From: Fasciola hepatica
Lineage: Eukaryota; Platyhelminthes; Trematoda; Plagiorchiida; Fasciolidae
Assembly: GCA_948099385.1 (NCBI GenBank)
Contig: CANUEZ040000164.1
Coordinates: forward strand, 2,742,501 to 2,806,500
Length of the DNA stretch: 64,000 nucleotides
Reading direction: 5' to 3'
Each line of letters starts with the position of its first letter. The first letter of the stretch is position 1. The notes beneath the pieces are model-generated. The model ran no database searches and was not told the DNA's origin. It saw only the letters and a program-made list of their open reading frames with translations. A program made the translations under genes and the position numbers. Below are positions 1 through 10,845 of this stretch, one piece after another.

Positions 1-1
1 C

Positions 2-1621
2 AAGAACGATGCCCAGCTCTACTTATTTTCTGATGCATCAGAAATAGGCTACGGGATAGTTGCTTACGACTGCTGGGTTGACGCAAATGGTGGGCGGCAC
101 AGCCAGATACTATTCTCAAAGGCGAGAGTGGCTCCGCTGAGAACGGTGTCGATTCCAAGGCAGGAACTGACGGTAGCAGTACTAGCCGTGAAAGCCGCGG
201 GGCTGATTAGGAGATGCTTCAACCGGATAGACTGGAGAACAAACATTTGGAAGGACTCAACCACAGTACTACATTGCATAATCGACATTACCACTCGTTT
301 TAACACTTTCATGGCCAACAGACTCACTATTATCCACGAGTCGACTAAAACCGATCAATGGCACTATGTAAAATCCGCCAGTAACCCGGCCGACTTCCGC
401 CTTAAGTGGCCTGAAAACACTAGGGAGGTTGCCGACGTGGACAATGGGACCGGACTTCCTAACGGCAACTAAAGAGATGTGACCAACGCTATTAACACCC
501 AAGGCTGATGGTGGTGATATCGAGACTAAAAGCTGATACTGGCTATAAACTTCACGGGAAGCGTAAGCTTGATAGAGAAACTGTGCCAATTCCCCAACTG
601 GACAAAATTGTTAAGAGCCGCGGTCTGGTGGACACGGTACAAAGCACTCTTATTGATTATGAAAGGCGCAAGACCACAAAACACATTGAACGTGGGGACG
701 ATACTACCGGGCGAGCTGAATCAAGCCGAACTCGACGTTCTACACCCACTGCAACCAGACGCTTTCCAGTCCGTGGCCCGCGAGCTAGCCAGGACAGATG
801 ATAGGACTAAGGAAAGCAGGCTGTTACTCAGTAGTATCCCTCAAAGGTTCATCGCCAGGCGGGGCGTCCCCAAGAACGTATACTCAGACAATGGCTCGAA
901 CTTCTTTGAGGCTCATAAGGAGTTGGAGAAATGGTAGAGCCACTTGGACACCGCCAAAATACAAAACCAGACCGTAGCAAAGGGGATAGAATGGCACTTC
1001 AACCCACCTTGTGCCATTCATCGTGGTGGCGTTTGGGAAAGGCTGATATGATCGACTAGGAAAATACTCACAGCCCTGACCTCACAACAAACCCTCGACG
1101 ACGAGACGCTGACTACTTTACCAACAGAAGCGGAACGCATATTGAAAAACAGACCCCTGGTGCCTATCGTCCCAGAGCCGGAAGGCGAACCGGCACTCAC
1201 CCCCAACAACCTATTATTACTCCGGTCAAATGCAGGAGTAACCGCCCCGAAAACCTTGCGTGAAACGTACGTTGTTGGATGGAAACAAGTGAACCACCTG
1301 GCACAGGCTTTCTGGAAACGATGGACGAGGGAGTACCTACCGCCACTGCAGCTTCGGCAAAAGTGGCTCTCCGAAGATAGGTCGTTCAGACGTGGCGATG
1401 TAGTCATCCACGTGGAGAGCCACTTACATAAAGACGATTGGCCGGTTGGAGTGATCATGGATTGTCGTACAGAAATCGATGGCCTCGTGCGAACGGTGGT
1501 GGTGAGGACGGACAAAGGAGATGTATTGCGAGATATACGTGAAAATATGTCTACTGGTAACCACGGGTGGGTTGCCCAAAAGTATCATATATATATATAT
1601 GGACTTCTATTGCGCGCATAA
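2..1621 (+). pseudogene. BEL/Pao retrotransposon pol remnant: RNase H, integrase, C-terminal domain
   Basis: One reading frame carries the whole remnant, although stops break it near 470, 935 and 1048. The first 150 codons read as a Pao-type RNase H: LFSDASEIGYG with its catalytic Asp, SKARVAPLRTVSIP, then a DSTTVLH motif and NPAD. After 569 comes the usual linker to integrase. The zinc-binding HHCC region and first catalytic Asp are missing, apparently by deletion near 790-810. The second Asp survives in YSDNGSNF (about 880-905) and a Glu is present in GGVWERL (about 1027-1047). From about 1,250 to 1,566 lies the domain typical of Pao integrase C-termini (FWKRWTREYLPPLQLRQKW). Known role of the family: reverse transcription and integration of an LTR retrotransposon. 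This copy cannot make a working protein. The 5' part lies outside the window. Confidence 0.88.
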
Positions 1622-2798
1622 AAGCCACCGATTCCCAAATGAAGGCTGCACAAATATAAACGTTTGTGTATGCATATGTACCAGTCCCGTGTATATTCCG
1701 CAATTGTTTCTATTCGCTGGCGCTCACCCCAGTCTGTAACAAGCTTGCTAGTATTTTAAACGTAGACATGACTGCTCCATCGGAGGCTGCGAGTTTCCCA
1801 TTCCCACTTATTACGCACGCGAGTTAAGTGATATAACACTGCATGCCGTGGGGCACGAAGACGACTAACCTGACCCGCAGTCAGCCAACTCTATTACCTG
1901 CTATATAATGGTAACTGCACCCGTTCAGCATTGATATCTACGTACTCAGGCACCGGCTTCTAGCTAACAGAACACCTTGCAGCCGATTCTACCGGACAGA
2001 TGGTACCACTGCTGAGGCTACATGGCAGCCATTGGTAGGACGAACCCAATGGCCCCTACTTCGCAAATGGTGCACTCCGCTACCCGTTAAGAAAGTAAAA
2101 GTCATTCTGACTACGTCCGTCAACCGTCACACTACAAAGCCCGGTAGTTGCGCACGTGAAAGAAGACTCACGTACCAAAGTCCCTAGTGAATGATAAGGA
2201 AAGCAACTGAATGAAGACAACACCTCTTGGTATCACTCACAAATTAGCGGCCCACGGAGGCCGGCTCCGAAGTCTGTCATTCTTTGGTCGTCCATCATCC
2301 GGCCACGGGTGACACGCACAAGTTGTTCTCGAAAATTCGCATTGCAAGTGTGCCGAACTCGCAAAGGAACGATACTTGATGAACACGTCTTCCAGCTGAC
2401 TCACTGGTCCGTGAACTGAAAAAGCGGAAACTCGAGCCGGTCATGGGATCCGTAGCTGAATGCTCCCAAACCAAGTACCATTGGACGAGCCCCGGCCGAA
2501 TCGCCCACGGGATAAACGACACCCCATTATCCGCACCGCACGAGCTGCATTGCAACAGGGGAGTGCAGCGCTTGTGCGCCAGTTTATATATGACAACTGC
2601 TCCAATCAAAGGTAATCAGCGGGCCGACCGATGACTTGAAAGAAACTTACCAGTGTTTGATCAACACAAACCATTTCTACCTAGTATTCGATAACTTCAC
2701 TGTCATGAGAGGTAACAAAATCCTCATATAGTTAAGGTCCTTATTAGCCACAAGTGAATTAGCGAGAAATCCATCAGTGCATAACGAGTCCTCTACCC
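1622..2798. other. No recognisable gene; possible 3' flank or LTR of the BEL/Pao remnant
   Basis: A short TA run sits near 1,590-1,601, at the end of the pol remnant. Beyond it I see only short open frames in both strands and no domain. An LTR would be expected just downstream of the integrase C-terminus, but I cannot find a matching second copy in the window to define its ends. Confidence 0.4.
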
Positions 2799-2959
2799 AA
2801 ACCCAGGTAGGGACAATCCGTATTTTGGTATGACTGTTCCGGGTGGAGACATCCAGAAGCCAATTGATATACATCAGAAAGGCTAGAAATCAGCATAAAA
2901 AACCGCAGTAGCGGGGCACGATGGAGAAAAAAAGTGAGATGCACTGCAAAGGATTAGAT

Positions 2960-4033
2960 ATCAATGAAACTTGGGTACTTTGCAGTGGATGGTTGGCGGA
3001 CAGGGCACAAAACTTATCGTAAAAGAGGGAGCGAGCAATAAAAGACGTAGAGGGTGGATAGGATGAAAAAATGATTCGGGAGGATTGGATGTGGTAGACG
3101 TGAGGCACAGATGTGGAAGGGATGGATGCATATCATGACGGTCGGCGGGATGACGGCAAGGGAAATGGCCGGTGAGGAACTGCGAGATGCAGAGGGAATG
3201 CACACATACACATATGCGCAAGTATATACATTTATATTTCATAAATATGCACACGTATATATATAAGAAGGGCAGGGGTCCTAGAATGAAATTATCAGTC
3301 GCTGGGAGGGGCGGATAAAGCAAGGTCATAGGGTTGCGGAGTTAACTTTGGAATATCGTGGTGAATTATCCTCATGACAGGTGAATATGGCTGCCCAACA
3401 GAGAGAAAAAAGGAATGCGGAAGCGCAGAGGAGATGACAACCGTGAGGAGCAGTGCATAGAAGAAGGAAGACGGAGGGTAGGATTGAAGAAAACAGGTAA
3501 GAATGGGTCTAATTATTTGATCATAGCGGGTGCAACATGTAATGACGGACAAGAGGAATTGGTTAGCGGCAGACCAAACGATTTGGAACGGCAAAAGGAC
3601 ATCTTGACGTGACGTTTTCTTTACAGTCGATGAAAAATGAAAAAAAAACCAAGCTAAAAGGCCCACAGGAAATGTCTGTGATCCAATTGGGGATATATGT
3701 AAACTGACAAGCATGCAAGAAGTGGGTTGGAATTGATATAAAAACGGTGGAGAAAAAGAGGGATCCTTTGCTAGGGATAAGATGGTAATTAATCCTCGCT
3801 ACTCTGAAGCAGATGGTCAGCGGACGGAGCACAAAAATCATTGTAGAGCAGGTAGTGAACACTTGAAGAAGTAAAGGGTGGTACAGATGGCAAGAATGAT
3901 CTTTAGGGATTAGATATGGTGAATGTGAGGTGCAGATGGGAAAAAGGTGAACGCTCATCATGAGGGTCAGTTGGGTGATAGCATGAGAAGTGGCCGGCAA
4001 AAGGTGCAGGATGCAGAGCGAATGCATACGTAC

Positions 4034-4076
<43 letters not shown>

Positions 4077-4460
4077 AGGAGCAGGAGCAAAGAGCAATGG
4101 AATACTAGGAAAAGAAAAGTATCAGTGACTGGGAGAGACAGATAGGGTTGGATCGAAGTGTGTAGGATTGACTAAGGAAAATTCAGACAAACTTTTTCAT
4201 GACGGGATAACATGTTGGATCAACAGATAAAGACCGAAGAACTTTAGGAGTGACTCCGGTCGTGAGGAGCAGTTCATAGAAGAGGGAAGATGAAGGATGT
4301 GATCGAAGAAAACAGGCAAAAATGGGTCTAATTATTCGACCAGTGCAGTCTCGACATGTGGCGACTGACCGAGGGAGTTGGGTAGTGGTAGATCAAACGA
4401 TTTGGAACTGTAAAAGAGCATCTTGACGTTACCTTGTCTTTACAATCGATGGAGTATGGA
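2960..4460. repeat. Diverged tandem repeat, unit about 0.82 kb, two copies, in the IR1 left arm
   Basis: Two successive segments, about 2,960-3,640 and 3,790-4,460, align at an offset of about 822-830 bp. Shared blocks include atgcagagNgaatgca near 3,187 and 4,013, gaagaaaacaggNaa near 3,486 and 4,307, aaacgatttggaac near 3,577 and 4,394, and ctttacaNtcgatg near 3,618 and 4,437. The copies are clearly diverged, so this duplication is older than the inverted duplication that contains it. The mirrored copy lies at about 8,992-10,506. Function unknown; a repeated untranslated region of a retrotransposon is one possibility. Confidence 0.7.
4034..4074. repeat. (TA)n microsatellite
   Basis: An uninterrupted TA run of about 40 bp inside the second 0.82-kb unit of the left IR1 arm. 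It is shorter than its mirror copy. It produces the YIYIYI stretches in overlapping open frames, which are not evidence for a protein. Confidence 0.95.
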
Positions 4461-5854
4461 AAGGCAGACCGAACTCAAGAGCTAACAGGGAATGCCTGCG
4501 ACGGGCGATGTACGGAACAGGAGATGAAAGCAGTGACCGAAGAGACACAGGTAAGACATGACCAATCAGATCACTTTACTGCAGGTGAAACACGAAGGGG
4601 GCAGAGAAGAACTGAGCAGGAAGCCTTAGGATAGGTAAACGGAAATAGAACAAAAGACCAGAGAAATGATTGCGCGATGAAGTTGGGGCAATGGGACTGG
4701 AGAGCTGCTTGCCAGCTGTCAATTGAACGGGCGGATTCAACAGAAGGATGCTAATCGGGACATAGCCTAGAAGAAAGAACAGCAGAGAAATCGTGGAGCC
4801 AAGAAGGGAAACTAGGATGGCCGTGATTAGACAATAAATGCGACTGTAAAATATGCAAAGTTGGGGGTGGGGAGTTCTGATATGCGGGATGATCATGGGT
4901 GTGGGTGTGACTGGTGTGTAATGGCATTGGGCATGAGGAGGGAGAACAAGAATGGGTTTAGCATAAGACAGACTGTGGGGTATAAGAATGCTGTCAATGG
5001 GCATTATGAGCGGAGGGTAATACCAAGTGAATAAAGAGCAGAAGCCGGAAACAACGGCGGGTGGAAAAAAGAGATATTGGCGAGCTTCTGCAGAGAAGGG
5101 CCGTTAGGACGATAGTGACTCCATGCAATGAGAGGTGGTAGGGTGAGAGGCAATAGAAGGAAGGACAGAATGGATAGGTGTGCATACCGTGGTAAAGCGA
5201 AACAAATGGAAAATGGTAACAGATGATAAGAACTAAGGGTGAACTTACCGTGGCGGAAGAAGGATGGGGAGCATGCAGTATTCAACCGACAGTATTGGAT
5301 GCGGTAGTCGGAGGAAAGTTGGTGTGTGCGATCTGTAGCCGGTGCTAGTGGGTGGGACTGGCCGTGCGCTGGGCACTCAACCTGAAAAACACTTCGTGAA
5401 GTGAACAAGGGAGGTGTGATCTACCAGCCTAATTGCGCTCGCCCATCGTTGCAGACGGCCTGCACACCCGATGTGCGCCGGCCCTTGCGGTGAATCTGAC
5501 CGCGCCCTGCACCGTTGGGAGTAACATAAGCGGGCATTGATAAATGCACGGCAGTGTGACCGTGGTAGAGGTGTGTGACCCAAGATAAATTGGCCAGGAT
5601 GTGAGACCATGGAGAGCAGAGCCATCGGGAACGGCGAGTGGTAGACGACCGTGTAGCAATATTATCCAGGTGTACCTACCAGGGAAGTGGTCAGTACAGT
5701 GCCCGAAGTGATTGACCGCCATCGAGGATCACTGGAGAGGGAAAAGTGATGGAGAAGCGCAGTTTGGGTGTGCCCCGGCGGAGGAGCAGCGGATACTGAG
5801 GATGAAAATAAAATAAAATTGATGGATAAAAGCTGAACTTGGATGAGCAACAGG

Positions 5855-6047
5855 GTTGTCTTATGAAAGCAGGATATAAGTTCGCTGTAGATCAGGGATG
5901 GCAATGGCCATAGCACTGCGTTAACGATTTCTTCGACATCTCCACCGCGCACCACTGCCTAGCCCGGATTCGAAACTGGTTCAAAACTGTTGTCTTATGA
6001 AAGCAGGATATAAGTTCGCTGTAGATCAGGGATGGCAATGGCCATAG
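5855..6047. repeat. Pair of 59-bp direct repeats enclosing a 75-bp SINE-like head
   Basis: The 59 bp at 5855-5913 (beginning gttgtcttatgaaagcagg and ending ggcaatggccatag) recur without visible change at 5989-6047. Between them lies the 75-bp head of the SINE-like family. The first copy belongs to the IR1 arm (its mirror is just inside the right arm, 7539-7597); the second continues into the 3' flank of the CR1-like RT remnant. It looks like an insertion with an unusually long target duplication, or a product of template switching when the palindrome formed. Confidence 0.8.
5914..5988 (+). mobile_element. SINE-like family 1, head-only fragment
   Basis: This 75-bp fragment matches the 5' end of the longer copy at 7286-7538 and a fragment at 41242-41300. 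It starts TRGCACTGYGTTAACG-like (resembling a pol III A box) and contains GGATTCGAAAC (resembling a B box) about 45-50 bp later. The promoter reading is an inference from short motifs. It lacks the rest of the family consensus. Confidence 0.55.
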
Positions 6048-7261
6048 TTCGCGGCACGGAAGAGAGGAGAAGGGTTGGGCATGAAGTATACCTTTTGATC
6101 TGTGGAGCAAAGGTAGTAGGATTACAGAGTGAGGCCTCTTTCAAAGGCCAAATCAGCGTAGACGAACTCATTGGTGAGCAACATAGCATTTGGATCTGTT
6201 ATGCACAGCACAAGTGCTCTTAAAAATGAACATTAAGGAGGCACCGCGTAAGCTAAGGGGGAGCTTATTCCAGATTTTGGAATAGGCTGACAGAAAGAAT
6301 CGGGACTTCAGACTGAGATTAGATTGAGGGACAGGGAGAGAGAAGGCACGATGTCTGACGGGGTGGGAACAGGGGGCGGCAAAAGAAGAATGAAGGACGG
6401 TGTAGGCCTGGCTGTGGATTAGCTTAAAGGGGAAAACCAGGTTAAGCCTCATGCGACGGATCCACAGAGGCTCAATTTGTAGGAGTTCACAGCGCTGGCG
6501 GTGTGTTAGGGCTATGAAACGCCCAACAGCTTTTTGGTGAAGGTAAGCCGTACGTTCTCAAGAGATGAAATGGAGGAAAGTGGCCAGAGGCTGGAAGTAA
6601 TCGGACAATATTCTAGGAGCAGTCTTACATATGAGAGGTACACAGAGAGGCGACTGGCAGGTAGTAGGAAAAATCGATGAATCAGGACTAGAGTTTGCTT
6701 AGCATAAGCGATTTGGGATGGTGTCTGTTTTGAGAAGTTGAAGGGACAAGAGGGGCTTACGCCAAGGTCAATGGCCTTGGGGTGTATGGGGATGGGCAGA
6801 CCGTCCAGACAAGTTTGTCCGGGTGGGACGGTGCACTTGTAAGGTGGGAGGAAGCTTTCTCCCGCAGAGAATCTCAAGAACCACGGGAAGCACCAAGTTT
6901 GTGGAGAGAGTAGGTCACACCGTATGTTGCGCGGGGTCACTGAGAGGTCAATAAGGATGAAGGCGTACACCATTTTTATATCGTCGGCAAAGGGGAAAGG
7001 AGAGCCGTGGTGAAAGAAGAGAGAGTGTCATTGATGTAAATAAGGAATAGTAATGGGCCAAGGACACTGCATTGGATGACGCTGTTGGTAATGGGTTTGG
7101 CAGGTGAGTGGCCGTCAAAGAGCACAGCTATCGATCTGTGAGATAGATACGAAGATAGTCAGGAAAAGAGTGGGTCAGTATTACCGAGATACCGGATATT
7201 GGCTAACAGATGCATAAGGGGAACACGGTCAAAAGCCTTAGACATGTTAAGGCACAGGACG
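6048..7261 (-). pseudogene. CR1-like non-LTR retrotransposon, RT 3' half
   Basis: Read on the minus strand, the sequence begins at the conserved reverse-transcriptase core: MSKAFDRVPLMHLLANIRYL near 7,180-7,245, then VLGPLLFLIYIND and FADDIKM near 6,970-7,060. The following 6512-6973 frame continues the RT thumb (LLEYCPI, FTKKLLG) and 6168-6452 holds the C-terminal tail with the IWNKLP motif. At least one stop interrupts it after NTDPLFS. Everything upstream of the KAFDR box is gone: the RT is cut at a SINE-like copy (7262-7538) and then at the IR1 arm. It is a dead fragment occupying the spacer of the large palindrome. Confidence 0.85.
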
Positions 7262-7538
7262 ATTATAATATAATAATAAAATATTGGTATATTTCTCGGC
7301 CATGGTCGAGAGGCACGCGCTAACGCATGATCATGGTGTAACATGTTACTGAATAAGGTGAAATATTCACAAAATTCTATGTATGAAAGTCGAGAATATC
7401 AGAGATGGAAAAACATAGACAGCAACAGTTTGAATGGATCATTCTGATAATGGTTTGCGCGGCAGTTTTGAACCAGTTTCGAATCCGGGCTAGGCAGTGG
7501 TGCGCGGTGGAGATGTCGAAGAAATCGTTAACGCAGTG
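7262..7538 (-). mobile_element. SINE-like family 1, longest copy, with ATT-type 3' tail
   Basis: On the minus strand the copy runs from a CACTGCGTTAACG head at 7538, past a B-box-like GGATTCGAAAC (about 7,470-7,495), to a near-palindromic tail CTCGGCCATGGTCGAG (7295-7310, + strand), then aaatatacc and an A/T tail of ATT-like units (7262-7285). Length without tail is about 253 bp. It sits immediately before the ILV-L-KAFDR part of the CR1-like RT. Its 5' end abuts the 59-bp sequence of the IR1 arm rather than more RT, so a rearrangement breakpoint coincides with it. No protein is encoded. Confidence 0.65.
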
Positions 7539-8991
7539 CTATGGCCATTGCCATCCCTGATCTACAGCGAACTTATATCCTGCTTTCATAAGACAACCCT
7601 GTTGCTCATCCAAGTTCAGCTTTTATCCATCAATTTTATTTTATTTTCATCCTCAGTATCCGCTGCTCCTCCGCCGGGGCACACCCAAACTGCGCTTCTC
7701 CATCACTTTTCCCTCTCCAGTGATCCTCGATGGCGGTCAATCACTTCGGGCACTGTACTGACCACTTCCCTGGTAGGTACACCTGGATAATATTGCTACA
7801 CGGTCGTCTACCACTCGCCGTTCCCGATGGCTCTGCTCTCCATGGTCTCACATCCTGGCCAATTTATCTTGGGTCACACACCTCTACCACGGTCACACTG
7901 CCGTGCATTTATCAATGCCCGCTTATGTTACTCCCAACGGTGCAGGGCGCGGTCAGATTCACCGCAAGGGCCGGCGCACATCGGGTGTGCAGGCCGTCTG
8001 CAACGATGGGCGAGCGCAATTAGGCTGGTAGATCACACCTCCCTTGTTCACTTCACGAAGTATTTTTCAGGTTGAGTGCCCAGCGCACGGCCAGTCCCAC
8101 CCACTAGCACCGGCTACAGATCGCACACACCAACTTTCCTCCGACTACCGCATCCAATACTGTCGGTTGAATACTGCATGCTCCCCATCCTTCTTCCGCC
8201 ACGGTAAGTTCACCCTTAGTTCTTATCATCTGTTACCATTTTCCATTTGTTTCGCTTTACCACGGTATGCACACCTATCCATTCTGTCCTTCCTTCTATT
8301 GCCTCTCACCCTACCACCTCTCATTGCATGGAGTCACTATCGTCCTAACGGCCCTTCTCTGCAGAAGCTCGCCAATATCTCTTTTTTCCACCCGCCGTTG
8401 TTTCCGGCTTCTGCTCTTTATTCACTTGGTATTACCCTCCGCTCATAATGCCCATTGACAGCATTCTTATACCCCACAGTCTGTCTTATGCTAAACCCAT
8501 TCTTGTTCTCCCTCCTCATGCCCAATGCCATTACACACCAGTCACACCCACACCCATGATCATCCCGCATATCAGAACTCCCCACCCCCAACTTTGCATA
8601 TTTTACAGTCGCATTTATTGTCTAATCACGGCCATCCTAGTTTCCCTTCTTGGCTCCACGATTTCTCTGCTGTTCTTTCTTCTAGGCTATGTCCCGATTA
8701 GCATCCTTCTGTTGAATCCGCCCGTTCAATTGACAGCTGGCAAGCAGCTCTCCAGTCCCATTGCCCCAACTTCATCGCGCAATCATTTCTCTGGTCTTTT
8801 GTTCTATTTCCGTTTACCTATCCTAAGGCTTCCTGCTCAGTTCTTCTCTGCCCCCTTCGTGTTTCACCTGCAGTAAAGTGATCTGATTGGTCATGTCTTA
8901 CCTGTGTCTCTTCGGTCACTGCTTTCATCTCCTGTTCCGTACATCGCCCGTCGCAGGCATTCCCTGTTAGCTCTTGAGTTCGGTCTGCCTT

Positions 8992-9375
8992 TCCATACTC
9001 CATCGATTGTAAAGACAAGGTAACGTCAAGATGCTCTTTTACAGTTCCAAATCGTTTGATCTACCACTACCCAACTCCCTCGGTCAGTCGCCACATGTCG
9101 AGACTGCACTGGTCGAATAATTAGACCCATTTTTGCCTGTTTTCTTCGATCACATCCTTCATCTTCCCTCTTCTATGAACTGCTCCTCACGACCGGAGTC
9201 ACTCCTAAAGTTCTTCGGTCTTTATCTGTTGATCCAACATGTTATCCCGTCATGAAAAAGTTTGTCTGAATTTTCCTTAGTCAATCCTACACACTTCGAT
9301 CCAACCCTATCTGTCTCTCCCAGTCACTGATACTTTTCTTTTCCTAGTATTCCATTGCTCTTTGCTCCTGCTCCT

Positions 9376-9432
<57 letters not shown>

Positions 9433-10506
9433 GTACGTATGCATTCGCTCTGCATCCTGCACTTTTTGCCGGCCACTTCTCATGCTATCACCCAACTGAC
9501 CCTCATGATGAGCGTTCACCTTTTTCCCATCTGCACCTCACATTCACCATATCTAATCCCTAAAGATCATTCTTGCCATCTGTACCACCCTTTACTTCTT
9601 CAAGTGTTCACTACCTGCTCTACAATGATTTTTGTGCTCCGTCCGCTGACCATCTGCTTCAGAGTAGCGAGGATTAATTACCATCTTATCCCTAGCAAAG
9701 GATCCCTCTTTTTCTCCACCGTTTTTATATCAATTCCAACCCACTTCTTGCATGCTTGTCAGTTTACATATATCCCCAATTGGATCACAGACATTTCCTG
9801 TGGGCCTTTTAGCTTGGTTTTTTTTTCATTTTTCATCGACTGTAAAGAAAACGTCACGTCAAGATGTCCTTTTGCCGTTCCAAATCGTTTGGTCTGCCGC
9901 TAACCAATTCCTCTTGTCCGTCATTACATGTTGCACCCGCTATGATCAAATAATTAGACCCATTCTTACCTGTTTTCTTCAATCCTACCCTCCGTCTTCC
10001 TTCTTCTATGCACTGCTCCTCACGGTTGTCATCTCCTCTGCGCTTCCGCATTCCTTTTTTCTCTCTGTTGGGCAGCCATATTCACCTGTCATGAGGATAA
10101 TTCACCACGATATTCCAAAGTTAACTCCGCAACCCTATGACCTTGCTTTATCCGCCCCTCCCAGCGACTGATAATTTCATTCTAGGACCCCTGCCCTTCT
10201 TATATATATACGTGTGCATATTTATGAAATATAAATGTATATACTTGCGCATATGTGTATGTGTGCATTCCCTCTGCATCTCGCAGTTCCTCACCGGCCA
10301 TTTCTCTTGCCGTCATCCCGCCGACCATCATGATTATCATCCATCCCTTCCACATCTGTGCCTCACGTCTACCACATCCAATCCTCCCGAATCATTTTTT
10401 CATCCTATCCACCCTCTACGTCTTTTATTGCTCGCTCCCTCTTTTACGATAAGTTTTGTGCCCTGTCCGCCAACCATCCACTGCAAAGTACCCAAGTTTC
10501 ATTGAT
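8992..10506. repeat. Mirror copy of the 0.82-kb diverged tandem repeat, IR1 right arm
   Basis: This is the reverse complement of 2960-4460 and shows the same two diverged units. Confidence 0.7.
9378..9431. repeat. (TA)n microsatellite, longer allele-like copy
   Basis: An uninterrupted AT run of about 54 bp, the mirror of 4034-4074 and 14 bp longer. It is the main length difference between the two IR1 arms. Confidence 0.95.
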
Positions 10507-10665
10507 ATCTAATCCTTTGCAGTGCATCTCACTTTTTTTCTCCATCGTGCCCCGCTACTGCGGTTTTTTATGCTGATTTCTAGCCTTTCTGATGTATATC
10601 AATTGGCTTCTGGATGTCTCCACCCGGAACAGTCATACCAAAATACGGATTGTCCCTATCTGGGT

Positions 10666-10845
10666 TTGTGTTGTATTGGCATGATTAAGAATCACTGAAA
10701 ACGAGCTTTTTCGCCAACTTGTGTTTTCCAAATGTGCTCTGGGGGATTTTTCGGACAAGTTGACAATTGCTGCCATTTCGCCGAATAAGGATGTTAAGAT
10801 ATTCCCTGGTAAAACCCTGTCCAATGGGAAATGCTTCCCCCGCTG
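10666..10845 (-). pseudogene. Possible Penelope-like element linker fragment
   Basis: The minus-strand frame ending near 10,685 reads REYLNILIRRNGSNCQLVRK and then FGKHKLAKKLVFSDS before a stop. This resembles the segment that joins RT and GIY-YIG nuclease in Penelope-like elements. A 47-bp stretch (10,668-10,714) recurs at 15,508-15,556, where it runs straight into a GIY-YIG frame. Here the nuclease is missing, cut at the IR1/IR2 boundary. The assignment rests on that shared stretch and a general likeness to the linker, so it is tentative. The mirror copy is at 14826-15005 on the + strand. Confidence 0.4.

Larger units (their letters stand above)
2799..5989. repeat. Left arm of large inverted repeat IR1 (about 3.19 kb)
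   Basis: The reverse complement of this stretch is found at 7463-10667 with very high identity. Paired coordinates sum to 13,466 in the outer part and 13,452 in the inner part; the 14-bp change is accounted for by a longer TA run in the right arm. I noticed only a handful of base differences, for example near 3,140-3,155. The arm is purine-rich on the + strand and its open frames (up to about 175 codons on the minus strand) have no recognisable domain and low-complexity composition, so I do not call genes in it. Its outer end is around an aaacccag motif; its inner end is inside a SINE-like head. Confidence 0.93.
7463..10667. repeat. Right arm of large inverted repeat IR1 (about 3.2 kb)
   Basis: Reverse-complement partner of 2799-5989. 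It ends at about 10,667, exactly where the left arm of the second palindrome begins. The only sizeable length difference from the left arm is the TA microsatellite at 9,378-9,431, which is 14 bp longer here. The near identity contrasts with the decayed coding sequence in the spacer, so the duplication (or a conversion of one arm by the other) is younger than the decay of the spacer element, unless it is an assembly product. Confidence 0.93.

Noticed and set aside
3563..5408. Open frames of 130-180 codons on the minus strand of the IR1 left arm (and their mirrors) as possible genes
   Set aside because: They are pyrimidine-driven low-complexity translations, partly made of the TA repeat. They have no domain and appear in overlapping frames; the mirror copies are explained by the inverted repeat.
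5914..5988. A tRNA gene
   Set aside because: Box-like motifs are present but there is no cloverleaf with acceptor and anticodon stems that I can draw; copies with tails show it is part of a repeat.
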